This document shows positions 25,957-33,938 of a stretch of DNA of 64,000 bases, piece by piece. The position numbers and the translations under genes were made by a program. Origin of the DNA: AAA164-E04 sp964342825 (lineage in GTDB: Bacteria > Verrucomicrobiota > Verrucomicrobiia > Limisphaerales > AAA164-E04); contig CAYFHO010000003.1 in the NCBI GenBank assembly GCA_964342825.1, positions 62,001 to 126,000 of the forward strand, read 5' to 3'. Position 1 is the stretch's first letter. Each line of letters starts with the position of its first letter. The notes beneath the pieces are model-generated. The model ran no database searches, was not told the origin of the DNA, and saw nothing but the letters and a program-made list of their open reading frames with translations.

Positions 25957-26358
25957 TCACGTAGGTGTGATGAGATTGATGTTGGGAAAATAAGTTCGAT
26001 AGCGAGCCACGTCCCGGGTGACTAGTGTGTAGCCTTCGACCTCAGCGTGCGCTCCAATGTAGAAATCTGGCATCGGCGACATCTTCGTACCTCCGCTGCG
26101 TCTGTATTTCAAAAACGCTTGCGAGGCGAGCCATCCCGCGGAGTAGGGCAATGATAATCGTTGAAACACCTCTGGATCGAGCCAACGATCAAGGTCTGCA
26201 GCTGTGGCGAATGCTGGGGCAAGCTCGGCGTAGATGATAGGATTGATAGGAATCGGCCCCTTCGCAGCAGCACGACGGAATTCTTCTTCCGACCATGCCA
26301 GCCAGGCGGTATCAGCGGTGGCGATATCGAGCAGGACGTTCGTGTCGAAAAGAATCAT
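25957..26358 (-). CDS. vapC: VapC-family PIN-domain toxin
   Basis: 133-residue PIN-domain ribonuclease, the toxin of a type II system that cleaves RNA when not bound by its antitoxin. Acidic residues are visible in MILFDTNVLLDI (first Asp), in the middle INPIIYAELAPAF (Glu), and in MSPMPDFYIGAHAEVEG and TLVTRDVARYRTYFP (last Asp residues). The frame is intact, unlike the PIN gene at 17 kb, and the two differ in sequence. The start overlaps the antitoxin stop by four bases. It lies at the tRNA side of the island and may stabilise it. Confidence 0.88.
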   Translation of the reverse strand: MILFDTNVLLDIATADTAWLAWSEEEFRRAAAKGPIPINPIIYAELAPAFATAADLDRWLDPEVFQRLSLPYSAGWLASQAFLKYRRSGGTKMSPMPDFYIGAHAEVEGYTLVTRDVARYRTYFPNINLITPT

Positions 26359-26558
26359 TCCTCGCTTCGAGTGAGTTTCATCACATCCTCGGTTTTCAAG
26401 TCAGGCTTCGCCGCACCGCGTGCACTTTGCAGCCAATTTTCAACTGGCGGAGGCGTGGCACGTTCTTGACGGAAAGCTTCAAACCAACGCGCCAATTGAT
26501 CCACTTGCGGCTTGGGCAATTTTTCAATCGCGGCTTCAATTTCAGCAACGCTACTCAT
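26355..26558 (-). CDS. vapB: VapB-type antitoxin
   Basis: 67 residues: MSSVAEIEAAIEKLPKPQVD, then QLARWFEAFRQE and a charged tail with KTEDVMKLTRSEE. The N-terminal helix pair is typical of small antitoxins preceding PIN genes, and the C-terminal part would wrap the toxin. The ATGA overlap with vapC supports the pairing. No membrane segment or enzyme motif. Assigned by position and composition. Confidence 0.75.
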   Translation of the reverse strand: MSSVAEIEAAIEKLPKPQVDQLARWFEAFRQERATPPPVENWLQSARGAAKPDLKTEDVMKLTRSEE

Positions 26559-26710
26559 AGCAGCAATCTAGCACGCCACCCCCTCGGCAGGCAAGAATCG
26601 AACTGCTCATCTTGGATAGCACGTGCATTCGCCTATAGGTATTAGAACATGCTTGTAGTTTGTGAGGATGAATGATCGAGTGTAGGAATGTTGATTCAGT
26701 TACTACCAGC

Positions 26711-26730
26711 TGTTGGAAAAGTGTTGGAAA
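26711..26730 (+). repeat. Two TGTTGGAAA units at 11-bp spacing, right island end
   Basis: Units at 26711-26719 and 26722-26730, about 140 bases inside the intact tRNA gene. They match the three units at the left island end in sequence and orientation. Confidence 0.7.
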
Positions 26731-26871
26731 AATTGTGCCACTTGAAGAATTGGATCAGAAAGGTGAGCAGCGTCCCCCTTTCTTCCCGAATTCTCTCCCA
26801 ATGATCCCGAAAACGAAAACTGCGGTTCTTTAAACCGTCGATATAAAAATATAATAATATTTACATCTTAG

Positions 26872-26918
26872 TGGTACTCCTGCCGGGACTCGAACCCAGA
26901 TCGACGGTTTAGGAAACC
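26872..26918 (-). repeat. tRNA-side attachment site of the island
   Basis: The 47 bases from the anticodon loop to the CCA end, identical to 18017-18063. Insertion here regenerates a whole tRNA, so the gene stays functional. Confidence 0.93.
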
Positions 26919-26947
26919 GATGTTCTATCCAGTTGAACTACAGGAGC
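26872..26947 (-). tRNA. tRNA-Arg (anticodon CCT)
   Basis: 76-base cloverleaf. The acceptor GCTCCTG pairs with CAGGAGT, with discriminator A and an encoded CCA. The D arm is GTTC/GAAC, the anticodon loop TTCCTAA gives CCT, and the T arm CTGGG-TTCGAGT-CCCGG is intact. The outermost pair of the anticodon stem is a T-T mismatch. Its 3' part is duplicated at 18017-18063. Confidence 0.95.
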
Positions 26948-27035
26948 ACGTAGGAGTCGAGGTTTAGCATGGGTAAATTGGTTTGCGAAGCCAAAAAATG
27001 ATTGGAACAGGAGTTTCTTCTCGATTTCCAGATTT

Positions 27036-27905
27036 TTACGGGTTTTGTTTGCTGAGTCTTTGAACCTGTCTCAAAAGGATTGGAAAGGCAGGCTCGGTCA
27101 TTCCGTGACCGTAGCCTTGGAGTTCGTAGAGGATCGTTTCTTTGTGTCCGGCGACTTTCATCATACGCATCATGTAGGCGTTTTCTTCATATCTGCCGAG
27201 CAATTCCAATTCACGATCTCCGGTAATAAGTATGAGTGGTGGAGCATCGGCCCTGACATGATAGAGCGGTGCCAATGCATCAATGATGGGTTGTTCGCCG
27301 GCAATGCCCCTCTCCTCACGGACGGTGAAGTGTGTGATGGTGTGTCCGCTGAATGGTATCAAACCGGCAATCGAGTTGGCATCTATGGAATGAGCCGCGA
27401 GCCATTGCTTGTCCAAACCGATCATGGATGCAAGGTATCCTCCTGCGGAATGTCCAGAGAGGTAGATTAAGTTAGGATCACCTCCATATTCTGATATATG
27501 TTTGAATACCCAGGCAACTGCGGCAGCAGCATCCTGGATATAGACGGGGCTTTTAACTTTCGGAAACAATCGGTAGTTCGGGGCTACGATGATCATTCCC
27601 TGTTCTCTGAGCCTGGAGGGAATCTGCTTTTCCCCACTGCGCAATCCCCCACCATGGAACCAGATGATAGTTGGTGCATGGTTGGCTTCTTCCGGAACGT
27701 AAATATCCAACTTACATCTTTGTGCGGCATAGGCATCGAAACCTGGTTGATGGGCGACAAGGTAGGGAATATCGCTATGTGATTGTTGCTGTTTTTTCTC
27801 TGAAGCTGAAAGATCCAGGCCAGGAATGGCTTTTCCTGATAGGATCAAAATCAACATCAGGAGATGAAAAATATCCTGTTTTAGGGACAGACGATTTGAA
27901 TTCAT
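27036..27905 (-). CDS. Exported alpha/beta-hydrolase (esterase/lipase-like)
   Basis: 289-residue alpha/beta-hydrolase of the hormone-sensitive-lipase/BD-FAE type. An N-terminal hydrophobic segment (IFHLLMLILILSGKAI) suggests export. The oxyanion motif is IIWFHGGGLRSGE, the nucleophile elbow is LSGHSAGGYLASM, the acid is likely in LILITGDRELELLG, and the catalytic His is in GYGHGMTEPAF. Such enzymes in PVC bacteria often deacetylate or de-esterify plant or algal polysaccharides, but the substrate is not known here. It lies beside the tRNA gene and 32 bases from the upstream protease gene on the same strand. Confidence 0.88.
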   Translation of the reverse strand: MNSNRLSLKQDIFHLLMLILILSGKAIPGLDLSASEKKQQQSHSDIPYLVAHQPGFDAYAAQRCKLDIYVPEEANHAPTIIWFHGGGLRSGEKQIPSRLREQGMIIVAPNYRLFPKVKSPVYIQDAAAAVAWVFKHISEYGGDPNLIYLSGHSAGGYLASMIGLDKQWLAAHSIDANSIAGLIPFSGHTITHFTVREERGIAGEQPIIDALAPLYHVRADAPPLILITGDRELELLGRYEENAYMMRMMKVAGHKETILYELQGYGHGMTEPAFPILLRQVQRLSKQNP

Positions 27906-27937
27906 GACTGGTAAAAGTTAAGCGGAAAAACCAAAGG

Positions 27938-28579
27938 CTACTGAGTGATGACTCCACCCTCCCCTGGTTGTTCCTGGTAATTCATGTAAGCCAGATAAGC
28001 CATCATCATGCACAAGAAAACTCGGTTCATTTGCAAAGCCCAAACGGCAACCAGACTTGCAATCACAACCCCAACCCAGCGGACGGTTTCTCGTCGGGAC
28101 GGCCCCATGAAATCTCTAAAAATTTGTCCACCATCCAGTGGTTGAATGGGAAGAAGGTTGAGAATTGTCCAAAAGGTATTGATCCAGATCGTGAATGCCA
28201 ATAGGTAGCCTAGAATAGGTGAAACACTTGAAACCAATGGGTAGCCCAGGAAAGCAATCAGTCCCAGTATCAAGCTGGCGAGTGGCCCTGCAAAACTCAC
28301 GAACATGCTTTGATTACGGGAAAAATAAGCGCCTGGCAAAGTCGTCACGCCACCAAAACCATGCAGATGAATGCTCGGAACAGCCCCGTATTTGCGTCCA
28401 GCAAAAGCATGCCCCAGTTCATGGACCATGATGGATATAAAAGCTGCCACCATGAACAATACCGGCCCCAGGAGCTGATCGGCCCTCTGAAGGTGAATGC
28501 CACCGCCCAGCAGAAACATGGTCAGCCAGAACCACCAATGAACCGTTACAGGGAAACCCATGAATTGAAATCGCCACAT
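27938..28579 (-). CDS. Site-2 protease family (M50) metalloprotease
   Basis: 213-residue membrane protease of the rhomboid-like S2P/SpoIVFB group, with five or six hydrophobic helices. The zinc-binding motif HELGHAFAG (about residues 53-61) and the third ligand region LNLLPIQPLDGGQIFRD (about 141-157) are both present, so it should be active. It would cut a membrane-bound substrate such as an anti-sigma factor, but no anti-sigma gene adjoins it. It may share a transcript with the esterase downstream. Confidence 0.92.
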   Translation of the reverse strand: MWRFQFMGFPVTVHWWFWLTMFLLGGGIHLQRADQLLGPVLFMVAAFISIMVHELGHAFAGRKYGAVPSIHLHGFGGVTTLPGAYFSRNQSMFVSFAGPLASLILGLIAFLGYPLVSSVSPILGYLLAFTIWINTFWTILNLLPIQPLDGGQIFRDFMGPSRRETVRWVGVVIASLVAVWALQMNRVFLCMMMAYLAYMNYQEQPGEGGVITQ

Positions 28580-29062
28580 ATTCGCGAGAAAACTACTCCC
28601 CTTGCCCCTTCAACACAAGAGTCGGTTGACACGCATCTTAAACCGGGAGCGATTAAAAGTGGATGCAATATTGGATTCAAAGGGCTACCATTTGAAGGGT
28701 AGTGATGCTACGCCGTCATAATGTATCCATTTGTAATTGAGCAGGAATAGCTTCAATTGCGCTCGCGGACCTGCGGCAACAGGTCCCATATTTGGGTATC
28801 TACCCGCTCTTGACTAGGCTCTCCCGAACCGGAGGAAATTTATGCAGAATGAGGTCACGCGATTCGGGATTTGAACACGTTTAACTTAGGCCCCCGTTTC
28901 ATTTCATTGCCGGGCTGAAAGCCTTAAGGTTGGACTCCAACTCAATCATTGAGGTTCATCGGGATAATTCCGGGGCCGGGAAACCTCGAACAAGTTGACT
29001 TTTGGTGTTTTTCGCGTTGAATCGTGCGCCCGGACTATTGTTTTCCGGAAATCAAGAATACG
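28580..29062. other. Long leader/intergenic region before the haem operon
   Basis: About 480 bases between divergent genes. It contains two adjacent small hairpins at 28768-28785 (GACCTG-CGGCAA-CAGGTC) and 28794-28805 (GGGTA-TC-TACCC). A strong ribosome site GGAGG at 28831 then precedes an 11-codon open frame, and another inverted repeat (GAGGTT ... AACCTC, 28951-28987) lies closer to hemE. A possible TTGACT box is at about 28994. No known riboswitch consensus was recognised. Confidence 0.45.
28842..28874 (+). CDS. Candidate very short leader peptide upstream of hemE
   Basis: ATG at 28842, nine bases after GGAGG... in CCGGAGGAAATTT, encodes MQNEVTRFGI and stop. The ribosome site is among the strongest in the window, yet no longer frame uses it. 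It may be a regulatory peptide or a chance site; the peptide itself shows no composition bias. Confidence 0.2.
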   Translation: MQNEVTRFGI

Positions 29063-30103
29063 ATGACAAAACAAGAGCTAACTCGACGAGAGAGATTTGT
29101 CAGGGCCTGTCGATGTGAGTCCACTGATCGACCTCCCATTTGGATGATGCGACAAGCAGGGCGTGCTCTGCCCGAATACCGGGCGGTTAAGGAAAAGCAC
29201 AGTTTTGTCGAAATTGTTCAAACTTCCGAACTTGCCACTGAAGTTACTCTGCAACCCATACGCCGGTTTGGATTTGATGCGGCGATTCTTTTTAGCGACA
29301 TACTAGTCATCTGCGAGGCACTGGGCCAAAGCTATTCTTTTCGGGAAGCAGGTGGTATTGAGATGGCATTCCCGGTAAGCAGTGCTGGTGATGTGCAGCG
29401 ACTCAATGTAAATGGTGCGATAGAACGGTTAAATTATGTGGACCAAGCAGTGAGGATGATTCGACGAGAACTTGATCCGAATACTGCACTCATAGGTTTT
29501 AGTGGTTCCCCTTGGACCTTGGCTAATTTCATGATGGAAGGCGGTAGTTCAAGAGAATTTGTTCAAGCTAAGCGGGCTATGTATGCTGAACCTGCTTTAT
29601 TTGAGAGTCTTTGCCAAAAACTGACGGACGTGATCGTTGACTACCTGAATATGCAGATAGCCGCCGGAGTGGATGCCGTTCAAATTTTCGACACACTTGG
29701 CGGAACTCTGTCAGGCAATCAAGTGGAAGAAGGCTCTCTGAGATGGATACGAGAAATTGTCGATCGATTGGACAAATCGGTTCCGGCCATCGTTTTTTCG
29801 AAGAGCACTCGCGACTGGAATGCACTGGTCAAAACAGGGGGCAATGTATTAGGAGTCGACTGGGCAGAATCACTTCCTTCGATTGCCTCTCAGCTTCCAT
29901 CGAACGTGGGGGTTCAAGGGAATCTGGATCCGACAGTATTGGAGACTTCACCAGAGGTTGCCATTCGTGAAACAAAGCGTATTCTTGAAGACATGAAAGA
30001 TCGCGACGGATTTATCTTTAATCTCGGACATGGAGTGCGTCCCTCATCACAAGTTGAAATGATGCAAGCTGTCGTAGAAACCGTCCAGTCCTCGACCCGC
30101 TAG
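29063..30103 (+). CDS. hemE: Uroporphyrinogen decarboxylase
   Basis: Decarboxylates uroporphyrinogen III to coproporphyrinogen III in haem synthesis. Family signatures are RPPIWMMRQAGRALPEYR near the N-terminus, FGFDAAILFSDILV with the catalytic Asp, GFSGSPWTLANFMMEGG, and the C-terminal FNLGHGVRPSSQ. The frame is open from a GTG at 29024, but the ATG at 29063 fits the usual length (347 residues). It is first in a four-gene haem operon; hemN follows after two bases. It has no ribosome site stronger than AAGAATACG, and the long 5' region may regulate it. Confidence 0.96.
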   Translation: MTKQELTRRERFVRACRCESTDRPPIWMMRQAGRALPEYRAVKEKHSFVEIVQTSELATEVTLQPIRRFGFDAAILFSDILVICEALGQSYSFREAGGIEMAFPVSSAGDVQRLNVNGAIERLNYVDQAVRMIRRELDPNTALIGFSGSPWTLANFMMEGGSSREFVQAKRAMYAEPALFESLCQKLTDVIVDYLNMQIAAGVDAVQIFDTLGGTLSGNQVEEGSLRWIREIVDRLDKSVPAIVFSKSTRDWNALVKTGGNVLGVDWAESLPSIASQLPSNVGVQGNLDPTVLETSPEVAIRETKRILEDMKDRDGFIFNLGHGVRPSSQVEMMQAVVETVQSSTR

Positions 30104-30105
30104 AA

Positions 30106-31479
30106 ATGACAATGAAAGTCGATCTTGATCTGATAAGAAAGTACAACGTTCCCGGACCGCGTTATACTTCCTATCCTCCTGCCACACATTTTACGGATGA
30201 AGTGGATAAGGATGCCCTGATGGATAGCATCCGGAAAAACAACGAGACCCAACGCGACCTTTCACTCTATTACCATCTTCCATTTTGCGAATCGCTTTGC
30301 TGGTTCTGCGGTTGCACCACAGTGATCACCACCGATCATAGTCGCAGTGAGAATTATTTGAATCACATTGATCGTGAAATGGATTTAATGAGGCAACACC
30401 TCAATCCAAACCGCAAGGTGGTTCAAGTTCACCTGGGTGGAGGTACCCCCACCTTTCTTCAGCCGGACGAACTCCGACGTTTGGGCAATCACATTCGGGA
30501 GAGATTCCAGTTTTCTGAAAAGGTCGAAGCCGGTGCAGAGATTGATCCACGCCGTATCACACGGGACAGCATTCAGGCTCTCAAAGATGCAGGATTTAAT
30601 AGAGCATCCATGGGAGTCCAGGACCACAACCCCGAGGTCCAAAAAGCCATCCACCGCATACAACCATATGAAATGACCAAGCAGGCCATTGACTGGCTTC
30701 GTGAATGCGACTTTGAATCTCTGAATGTGGACTTGATATACGGACTTCCACACCAGACTGTGGCTTCATTCGAGCAAACACTCGATGACACCCTGAAACT
30801 ACAACCTGATCGACTGGCAGTTTTCAGCTACGCTCACGTACCCTGGATCAAACCTGCCCAAAAGATATTACAGGAGCGCATGCAACTGCCATCTCCTGAA
30901 ACAAAACTGGAATTGCTGAAACTCACCATTGAGAAGCTGACCTCCGAAGGTTACGTTTACATTGGGATGGATCACTTCGCAAAAGAGAATGATGAACTGA
31001 CCATTGCACAGAGAACAAAAACCCTTCAAAGAAACTTTCAGGGTTATAGTACTCGGGGGGGTGTGGATATTTATGCATTTGGCATGTCATCCATTTCACA
31101 ATCACAAGATGCCTATTGGCAAAACCTGAAAGAGTTGCCTGATTACCTGAAATCGGTGGATGAAGACAAACTTCCCATTCATCGCGGATACTTATTAACC
31201 GAGGAAGATCACATACGACGACGAACCATCATGCGTTTGATGTGCGATTTGGAACTCGACTATGCACATATGTCGGAGCTGCTGGGATTGGATTTCAAGG
31301 CCAAATATGTAGAGGAACTGGCCTCTCTCGATGACATGGAAGCGGATGGATTGATTCAAAAGTCAGAAGACGGATTAACAGTCACCGAATTGGGAAGACT
31401 CTTGATTCGAAACATCGCCATGCGATTCGACGGCTATCAAAAAGAACGCAAAGAAGGGCGGTTTTCTAAAACTATTTAG
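30106..31479 (+). CDS. hemN: Oxygen-independent coproporphyrinogen III oxidase
   Basis: Radical-SAM enzyme that oxidatively decarboxylates coproporphyrinogen III to protoporphyrinogen IX without oxygen. The iron-sulfur site CESLCWFCGC (CX3CX2CXC) follows LYYHLPF as in true HemN rather than the HemW-like chaperones. PGPRYTSYPPATHF at the N-terminus and YIGMDHFAKENDEL with QGYSTRGGVDIYAFG are also HemN hallmarks. 457 residues is normal. Second gene of the haem operon, two bases after hemE. Confidence 0.95.
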   Translation: MTMKVDLDLIRKYNVPGPRYTSYPPATHFTDEVDKDALMDSIRKNNETQRDLSLYYHLPFCESLCWFCGCTTVITTDHSRSENYLNHIDREMDLMRQHLNPNRKVVQVHLGGGTPTFLQPDELRRLGNHIRERFQFSEKVEAGAEIDPRRITRDSIQALKDAGFNRASMGVQDHNPEVQKAIHRIQPYEMTKQAIDWLRECDFESLNVDLIYGLPHQTVASFEQTLDDTLKLQPDRLAVFSYAHVPWIKPAQKILQERMQLPSPETKLELLKLTIEKLTSEGYVYIGMDHFAKENDELTIAQRTKTLQRNFQGYSTRGGVDIYAFGMSSISQSQDAYWQNLKELPDYLKSVDEDKLPIHRGYLLTEEDHIRRRTIMRLMCDLELDYAHMSELLGLDFKAKYVEELASLDDMEADGLIQKSEDGLTVTELGRLLIRNIAMRFDGYQKERKEGRFSKTI

Positions 31480-31490
31480 CAACCAACGGT

Positions 31491-32870
31491 ATGGGGACAT
31501 CAGCAAAATCCATAGCCATTCTGGGAGGAGGCATCACAGGACTGGCTGCAGCATATGAGTTGATCCAGTTGGGACATAAGCCCACCCTTTTCGAAGCCTC
31601 CCCACGTATTGGAGGTGTCATTGAAACAGTCAAGAGCGATGGATTTTTGGCTGAATGTGGTCCAAACACCTTACTGGAAACATCCCCACGCATTGGAAAA
31701 CTGATCAACGATTTGGGATTGGAATCAAGAAAGCGATATGCCAATCCCGAGATGAAAAACCGTTATATTGTCAAGGGGGGGAAACCAGTTGCCATGCCCC
31801 TGTCTCCGGGCCAATTTATCACCACCAAGCTCTTCTCCTTAGGAACTAAGCTGAATCTGATCAAAGAACCTTTCATCCCCCCCTGCCCTTCCGATAAAGA
31901 GGAAAGCTTGGCGGAATTTGTCGTTCGACGCCTGGGGCAGGAATTTCTCGATTATGCAATCAACCCGTTCGTAGCAGGAGTTTACGCAGGTGACCCCACC
32001 AAGTTGTCGGTGCAACACGCGTTTCCAAAACTACACGCACTGGAACAAAAATATGGTTCCATGATCAAAGGTCAGATTCTTGGAGCACGTGAACGCAAGA
32101 AACGTGGAACCGTTTCCAAGGATAAAGCAAAGATGGTTTCCTTTGACCAGGGATTGCAGGTATTGATCGATGAACTGGGTCGGAAGATTGGAGACGGCAT
32201 TAAAGTATCTTCGAAAGTTGAATCGATCGAAAAAAGCCAGACGGGGTGGAAGGTCCAAAGTTCTGGTCATTCATCAGAATTTGAAGTTGTACTTCCAGCT
32301 CTGCCGACTCACAAAATGACGGACATCGTCTTCAAAGATTCGGAGATATTGGATCTGTCGATGTTGAAAGACATCATTTACCCGCCTGTGGCAAGCGTCG
32401 TGATGGGGTTCAAGCGAGAACAAATCGAACATTCACTCAACGGTTTTGGCATGCTGATTCCAGAAGTCGAAAAACGGCATGCATTGGGAACCATTTTCAC
32501 TTCTTCTTTATTTGAAGGTCGCGCACCCGATGGACATGTCACATTAACCAACTACATTGGAGGCATGCGCGCTCCTGAAAAAGCATTGTTACCCGAAGGA
32601 GAAATGGATGCCTTGATCCTCGAGGATCTGCATACGTTGATTGGGGTTCGTGGCGATCCCGTCTTTGTGAACAGACGTGTTTACAAGCATGCCATCCCAC
32701 AATACGTCGTGGGATACGGGCGATATAAGGAATTTTTTGACCAACTGGAATCTCGACATTCCGGATTGTTTTTTGCGGGGCACTACCGCAACGGAATTTC
32801 ACTGAGTGACTCCCTGCTGGCAGGCTTGGAAGTCGCTGGACGCATCAATCAATTTTTAGAAAAGCAATGA
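31491..32870 (+). CDS. hemG: Protoporphyrinogen oxidase, FAD-dependent (HemY type)
   Basis: Oxidises protoporphyrinogen IX to protoporphyrin IX. The FAD-binding dinucleotide fold is at the N-terminus (AILGGGITGLAAAYELIQLG), with the Glu of FEASPRIGGVIE. Further conserved pieces are GPNTLLETSPRIGKLINDLG, FVAGVYAGDPTKLSVQHAFP and the C-terminal FAGHYRNGISLSDSLLAG. This is the oxygen-dependent, HemY-type protein, called hemG or hemY depending on nomenclature. Its presence with the oxygen-independent HemN suggests haem synthesis across a range of oxygen. It overlaps hemH by four bases. Confidence 0.95.
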   Translation: MGTSAKSIAILGGGITGLAAAYELIQLGHKPTLFEASPRIGGVIETVKSDGFLAECGPNTLLETSPRIGKLINDLGLESRKRYANPEMKNRYIVKGGKPVAMPLSPGQFITTKLFSLGTKLNLIKEPFIPPCPSDKEESLAEFVVRRLGQEFLDYAINPFVAGVYAGDPTKLSVQHAFPKLHALEQKYGSMIKGQILGARERKKRGTVSKDKAKMVSFDQGLQVLIDELGRKIGDGIKVSSKVESIEKSQTGWKVQSSGHSSEFEVVLPALPTHKMTDIVFKDSEILDLSMLKDIIYPPVASVVMGFKREQIEHSLNGFGMLIPEVEKRHALGTIFTSSLFEGRAPDGHVTLTNYIGGMRAPEKALLPEGEMDALILEDLHTLIGVRGDPVFVNRRVYKHAIPQYVVGYGRYKEFFDQLESRHSGLFFAGHYRNGISLSDSLLAGLEVAGRINQFLEKQ

Positions 32871-33901
32871 GTAAAACGGGTGTTTTATTGGTGAATTTGG
32901 GGTCACCCGATTCCACTTCAGTCTCAGATGTTCGCAAGTATTTGCGGGAATTTTTAATGGATGGACGGGTATTGGATGCCCCTTGGCCCATTCGCTGGTT
33001 TGTGGTCAATCTGTTGATCCTTCCCAAACGCCCCAAAGAATCCGCCGAAGCGTACGAACAAATTTGGACCAAGGAAGGTTCACCTCTGGTGGTCACAAGC
33101 AAGAAGGTTCACCAACTCTTGAAAGAACGCATGGACCACCCCGTTGAACTGGCCATGCGATATCAGAATCCATCCATCGATTCTGCTCTGGAAAAATTAC
33201 AAGCAAGCGGTGTTACCGATCTGTTCATGATTCCGTTGTTCCCTCATTATGCCATGAGCAGTTTTGAAACAGCCGTGGAACGGGTCAAAGAGTTGATCGC
33301 TCAAAAGTATTCGGGAATCAAACTGACCACCCAAGCCCCTTACTTCGAAGATGCCGATTATGTAGATGCTTTGGTTGCCACGATACAACCTCATCTAGAA
33401 AAACCGTTTGATAAATTATTGTTCAGTTACCATGGCATACCGGAAAGGCACCTTCGAAAATCAGATCCAACGGGATCTCATTGCCTCAGCAAACCCGATT
33501 GCTGCGAAGGATGTCACCCCGCGCATGACTTTTGTTACCGTGCACAATGCCTCAAGACCACAGAAGCGGTTGTCGGGACACTCGGATTAAAACCTGAGCA
33601 ATATGCAGTTTCATTCCAGTCAAGACTGGGCCGGGACCCGTGGTTAAAACCTTACACCGATTTTGAACTGGAACGTTTTGCCAAAGAAGGTGTGAAGCGA
33701 ATCCTCGTTGTCTGCCCGGCCTTTGTCTCGGATTGCCTGGAAACGATCGAAGAAATCGGCATGAGGGGAAAGGAATCTTTTGTGTCCTGTGGGGGAGAAT
33801 CTCTGGAGCTCATTCCTTGTTTGAACGAACACCCTCAATGGATCAATACCCTGGAGCGCATGGTGAAGGATTTTGAGGAAAGCCGCACCAGCGACTCATG
33901 A
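32867..33901 (+). CDS. hemH: Ferrochelatase
   Basis: Inserts ferrous iron into protoporphyrin IX, completing haem. Hallmarks include GVLLVNLGSPDST, the metal-binding His in LLFSYHGIPERHL, and the C-terminal catalytic region ILVVCPAFVSDCLETIEEIG. A cysteine-rich insert (CLSKPDCCEGCHPAHDFC) after the SYHGIPERHL motif resembles the iron-sulfur-type ferrochelatases. Last gene of the haem operon, ATGA-coupled to hemG. The operon ends here without a clear terminator, 38 bases before the convergent SGNH hydrolase gene. Confidence 0.95.
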   Translation: MSKTGVLLVNLGSPDSTSVSDVRKYLREFLMDGRVLDAPWPIRWFVVNLLILPKRPKESAEAYEQIWTKEGSPLVVTSKKVHQLLKERMDHPVELAMRYQNPSIDSALEKLQASGVTDLFMIPLFPHYAMSSFETAVERVKELIAQKYSGIKLTTQAPYFEDADYVDALVATIQPHLEKPFDKLLFSYHGIPERHLRKSDPTGSHCLSKPDCCEGCHPAHDFCYRAQCLKTTEAVVGTLGLKPEQYAVSFQSRLGRDPWLKPYTDFELERFAKEGVKRILVVCPAFVSDCLETIEEIGMRGKESFVSCGGESLELIPCLNEHPQWINTLERMVKDFEESRTSDS

Positions 33902-33938
33902 CGCCAGCCATCGCATAATACAAACCTGGTATCCTCAG

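Larger units (their letters stand above)
18017..26947. mobile_element. Genomic island in tRNA-Arg(CCT) carrying Wadjet and vapBC
   Basis: About 8.9 kb bounded by the intact tRNA-Arg gene on the right and a 47-bp copy of its 3' end on the left. It contains jetABCD, a small open frame after jetD, a vapBC pair and two non-coding ends with TGTTGGAAA repeats. No integrase, relaxase or replication gene can be seen, so the element is either decayed or moved by an enzyme supplied from elsewhere. All its genes read leftward, away from the tRNA. Confidence 0.85.

Noticed and set aside
18017..26947. Integrase or transposase gene in the island
   Set aside because: All long frames were inspected; none has recombinase motifs. 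Absence is stated in the island entry.
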